Source of the DNA: an uncultured Desulfuromonadales bacterium
Lineage (GTDB): Bacteria > Desulfobacterota > Desulfuromonadia > Desulfuromonadales > Geopsychrobacteraceae
NCBI GenBank assembly: GCA_945787295.1
Contig: CALZHQ010000150.1
Coordinates: forward strand, 1 to 8,823
DNA length: 8,823 nucleotides
Direction of reading: 5' to 3'
Position 1 is the first letter of the stretch; each line of letters starts with the position of its first letter. The notes under the pieces are model-generated. The model did no database searches, was not told the origin of the DNA, and was given only the letters and a program-made list of their open reading frames with translations. A program made the translations under genes and the position numbers. This document shows positions 6,449-8,823 of this stretch, in pieces.

Positions 6449-7338
6449 CCTTGAGCACAGCACTCGATGCCACCGATGACTTCGGCAGCGATAGTTTGGC
6501 CGCGGTCAGCGGAGAAATCTTCGATGAATATGACAACAGCGCTACAACCAACGCCGTTCTGATCGGCATGTCCACGGATTGCCTGAGCGGGGAAATCCGC
6601 TTTGAGCTCAACGAAGCGCCCGGTAGCAGTTACGTCTTTGATAACCAGAGCCGGTACCCTGGTCAGGTGATAGGTAACGGCACCTTGACCGGGATCAGCT
6701 ACTTCGGTGACGCCATCGCTAACTACATCGATTTTGAAAACAACAACAATTGCTTGCAGGCGGAAACAGAAATGACCATCGAAGCCCGCATCAAGCCGAC
6801 AGGCCTGGAAGGCACTGCCGACTACATCCGCCGCGTTTTCGCCCGCGATAGCGGCGGCGCCAACTACCAGATGTCTGTCTGGCGCAACAACACTTTTGGC
6901 AGCTACCTGGCGCCGGACGGCACAGCTTCGATCGCCCTATGGGTCAAACCGCAGGATGCCCACGGCGGCAACGCCTGGAAACCGGTGCTCAGCAATTACG
7001 ACAGCTGTCCGATCGTCTCTGACCACTGGTATCAAGTCAAGGTCGTCTGGAATAGCAGCAAGGCTGGCGGCACGCCCGATCAGTTCTTCGTACCTGCCGA
7101 CATTTTCATCGATGACCAGGGCACCGATGGAACAGGAACCGGAGAAAACTGGTCCGGCAGCTTCAACTGCACTAACGCCACCCAGTCCTACAATGCAGAT
7201 GTGCAGAAACTCTACACCGCCGATCAGATCACTCCGGTGAATGGTGATTTCGCCATCGGCGCGAATGTCAACAATCACGCCAACAACGTCTTTGACGGCG
7301 AAATCGACTGGCTGAGATGGGTGGACGTCGCTGAATAA
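6421..7338 (+). CDS. Giant multiheme cytochrome, C-terminal piece (frameshifted): Ig-like remainder and second LamG-like domain
   Basis: This is the C-terminal part of the same protein, in the third frame used. It begins with VAGSATATLTLSTALDATDD, which reads as the second half of the Ig-like or Swm-type beta segment whose first half (DQLTLTFSEG) ends the previous frame. A second jelly-roll-like domain follows, from roughly 6590 to the end: SYFGDAIANYIDFENNNNC, MTIEARIKPTG, ISVW-like strands (YQMSVWRNN), DHWYQVKVVWNSS and FDGEIDWLRWVDVAE, the last being the usual closing strand of LamG domains. There are no heme motifs. It has no credible start of its own: the first usable start, TTG at 6451, has no ribosome binding site and no signal peptide. 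The stop is TAA at 7336-7338. It is best treated as the tail of the cytochrome rather than a separate gene. The likely role is surface or polysaccharide binding, inferred from the fold. Confidence 0.8.
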   Translation, partial: VAGSATATLTLSTALDATDDFGSDSLAAVSGEIFDEYDNSATTNAVLIGMSTDCLSGEIRFELNEAPGSSYVFDNQSRYPGQVIGNGTLTGISYFGDAIANYIDFENNNNCLQAETEMTIEARIKPTGLEGTADYIRRVFARDSGGANYQMSVWRNNTFGSYLAPDGTASIALWVKPQDAHGGNAWKPVLSNYDSCPIVSDHWYQVKVVWNSSKAGGTPDQFFVPADIFIDDQGTDGTGTGENWSGSFNCTNATQSYNADVQKLYTADQITPVNGDFAIGANVNNHANNVFDGEIDWLRWVDVAE

Positions 7339-7372
7339 GAGATTATAAAGTTAACGCTACAGAAGGTGCCGA

Positions 7373-8823
7373 CTAGGCTTGACGACTTTCATCCAGCACA
7401 TCACGCACAGCATGTGACAGATTGCGCAGGACAACTGGTTTCATCAGATATCTCTGAAACCCTTGGTCCTGTGCTTTTTGCTCATTGACCAACTCACTGA
7501 AACCGGTACAAAGAATCATCGGGATATCGGTGCGCAACTCACGGAAACTCTTCAGCAGCTCGAGGCCAGTCAGCTTCGGCATTGTCATGTCGGTCAGCAC
7601 CAAATCAAATCCTTCCGGTTGGTGCCGAAACGCTTTGAGCGCATCAGCAGAGTCAGAAAACAGGCTGACTTGGTAACCGAGCAATTCAAGGCTTTCACAA
7701 CTCATCTGGCCAACCTGCGGTTCATCATCTACGACCATGATATGTTCACTGCCGGTTGGCAGGTCGGCTACACGCCGTTCATTGACCGCTCCTCCCCGGT
7801 CTTCACAGCAGGGCAAATAGACATTGAAGGTCGTACCCAGACCTGGCTCGCTGTAGGCTGAGATATGTCCACCATAGCTTTTGACCAGACCATTGACGAC
7901 CGAAAGACCGAGCCCGGTCCCCTCGCCCATTTTTTTGGTCGTGAAATAAGGATCGAATATCCGCTCTACGATTTTCTTCTCCATACCGACACCGGTATCA
8001 CTGACCCTGAGTAACAGATAATCCCCAGCGGCCAGCAGAAGCGACATAATTCGCAAGTCATCTTCATGCAAATTGACAGCCTGCAAAGAAATGCTAATCT
8101 TGCCGCCCGATTCACGCATCGCATGATAGGCGTTGGTGCAGAGGTTCAGGATAATCTGATGGATATGGGTCGGATCGACCAGCACATAACAGCCTGTGCT
8201 ATTCAGCTGTTTTTCTATTTCAATAGTTGTCGGGATAGATGCACGCACCAGGGTTAGTACTTCACCAATGATTGGCTCAAGATTTAAAGGCTGCAACTCC
8301 CCTAATTGGTGATCAGCTTTATGGCTGAGGGTTAAAATCTGCCGTACCAACTCCTTGGCCCGTGTCGCTGCTTGAATCACTTCCCCGATCTGTCTCGCGG
8401 TACGACTATCTGTGTCGAGATCACGTAAGGCAAGTTCTGCGTAGCCGAGCATCGGTGCCAACAGGTTGTTAAAATCATGAGCAATCCCGCCGGAAAGAGT
8501 GCCGATCGCTTCAACTTTCTGTGCCTGACTGAGCATCATTTCATAACGGTTCTTTTCGTCCATGATCCGATGCCGTTGGATAATGCTGGTCAAAGTATTT
8601 GCAACCGAAACGAAAAAATCCTCTTCGCGCTGATCGTGCTGATGCCCGTCTGGCAGATAAAGACTGATTACACCAAGGGGTTGATCAGCAAGCATAATCG
8701 GCACACAGTAGTGGCCATGAGGGCTCATCTGTGGGGTAAGGACGGTGTGCCGACTATCAACATGACTGGCAAACTGTACCTCGCCACTTGCAGCAGCCTG
8801 GCCACAGAGGCACTGGCCAAAAG
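7373..8823 (-). CDS. Hybrid sensor histidine kinase / response regulator (GAF-HisKA-HATPase-REC), N terminus outside the window
   Basis: The minus-strand frame is open to the window edge, so the Met codon at 8728-8726 is internal. Upstream codons encode CLCGQAAASGEVQFASHVDS, the middle of a GAF sensor domain. The rest of GAF follows (SPHGHYCVPI, LGVISLYL), then a short helix (QAQKVEAIGTL) into the dimerisation box GGIAHDFNNLL, whose His, the likely autophosphorylation site, is coded by 8477-8479. The ATPase has an N box (NLCTNAYHAM), G1 (SDTGVGM), F box (FDPYFTTKK) and G2 (GEGTGLGLSVV). A C-terminal receiver has VVDDEP, the phosphoacceptor Asp in LTDMTMP (7589-7591) and the conserved Lys in LMKPV (7439-7441). 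All catalytic residues are present, so this part looks functional. It senses an unknown signal and passes phosphate from His to its own receiver; no DNA-binding output is attached, so another partner is likely. It converges on the cytochrome gene with a 34-bp gap, so co-transcription is excluded. Confidence 0.93.
   Translation of the reverse strand, partial: FGQCLCGQAAASGEVQFASHVDSRHTVLTPQMSPHGHYCVPIMLADQPLGVISLYLPDGHQHDQREEDFFVSVANTLTSIIQRHRIMDEKNRYEMMLSQAQKVEAIGTLSGGIAHDFNNLLAPMLGYAELALRDLDTDSRTARQIGEVIQAATRAKELVRQILTLSHKADHQLGELQPLNLEPIIGEVLTLVRASIPTTIEIEKQLNSTGCYVLVDPTHIHQIILNLCTNAYHAMRESGGKISISLQAVNLHEDDLRIMSLLLAAGDYLLLRVSDTGVGMEKKIVERIFDPYFTTKKMGEGTGLGLSVVNGLVKSYGGHISAYSEPGLGTTFNVYLPCCEDRGGAVNERRVADLPTGSEHIMVVDDEPQVGQMSCESLELLGYQVSLFSDSADALKAFRHQPEGFDLVLTDMTMPKLTGLELLKSFRELRTDIPMILCTGFSELVNEQKAQDQGFQRYLMKPVVLRNLSHAVRDVLDESRQA

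Noticed and set aside
5117..6463. Long minus-strand open frame (448 codons) opposite the cytochrome/LamG region
   Set aside because: Its translation is an Ala/Val/Gly/Asp-rich string with no domain, signal or ribosome binding site. It lies opposite a strongly supported plus-strand frame and is a codon-bias shadow. The same holds for 4241-5107 and 1849-2526 on the minus strand.
1..8823. Mobile elements, CRISPR arrays, tRNA or rRNA genes
   Set aside because: No transposase or integrase text in any credible frame, no regularly spaced repeats and no tRNA-like cloverleaf were seen.

Overview
The window looks like a chromosomal segment of a Desulfuromonadia-type bacterium (Geobacter/Desulfuromonas/Pelobacter relatives). 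This is inferred from two gene styles typical of that group: very large exported multiheme c-type cytochromes carrying MopE-like and LamG modules, and a hybrid GAF-histidine kinase-receiver protein of the 'GGIAHDFNNLL' type. No taxonomic marker gene is present, so the assignment rests on style alone.

Layout. Positions 1-547 hold the 3' end of a multiheme cytochrome that enters from outside the window. Its last heme site appears lost, and its frame runs without a stop into what looks like the ribosome binding site and signal peptide of a second, truncated secreted protein (458-547). Positions 548-1485 are a gene-poor stretch of nearly 1 kb. It contains an orphan signal peptide (835-912) and, in another frame, one recognisable NHL propeller repeat (912-1157), read here as the remains of an NHL-repeat secreted protein. 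The rest of that stretch shows only short palindromes and one hairpin.

Positions 1486-7338 carry a giant plus-strand cytochrome gene split over three frames by interruptions at about 3538 and 6418-6421. Read through, it would encode about 1950 residues: signal peptide, beta-rich N-terminal region, two MopE-like Asp/Cys calcium- or copper-type motifs, 28 heme-binding sites (27 CXXCH plus one CX4CH) including a duplicated five-heme module, a LamG jelly roll, an Ig-like linker and a second LamG-like domain. The second and third pieces have no signal peptide of their own. They can therefore work only as part of the full protein, because heme is attached after export.

Positions 7373-8823 (minus strand, convergent, 34 bp gap) encode the C-terminal part of a hybrid sensor kinase: end of a GAF domain, HisKA, HATPase and a C-terminal receiver.

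Taken together, the plus-strand genes look like an extracellular electron-transfer or surface-adhesion locus whose reading frames are damaged at several points. Either the locus is decaying, or the two breaks in the giant gene are recent mutations or sequence errors. The coding quality downstream of both breaks is intact, which favours recent events or errors for those two. The region before 1486 looks truly degraded.
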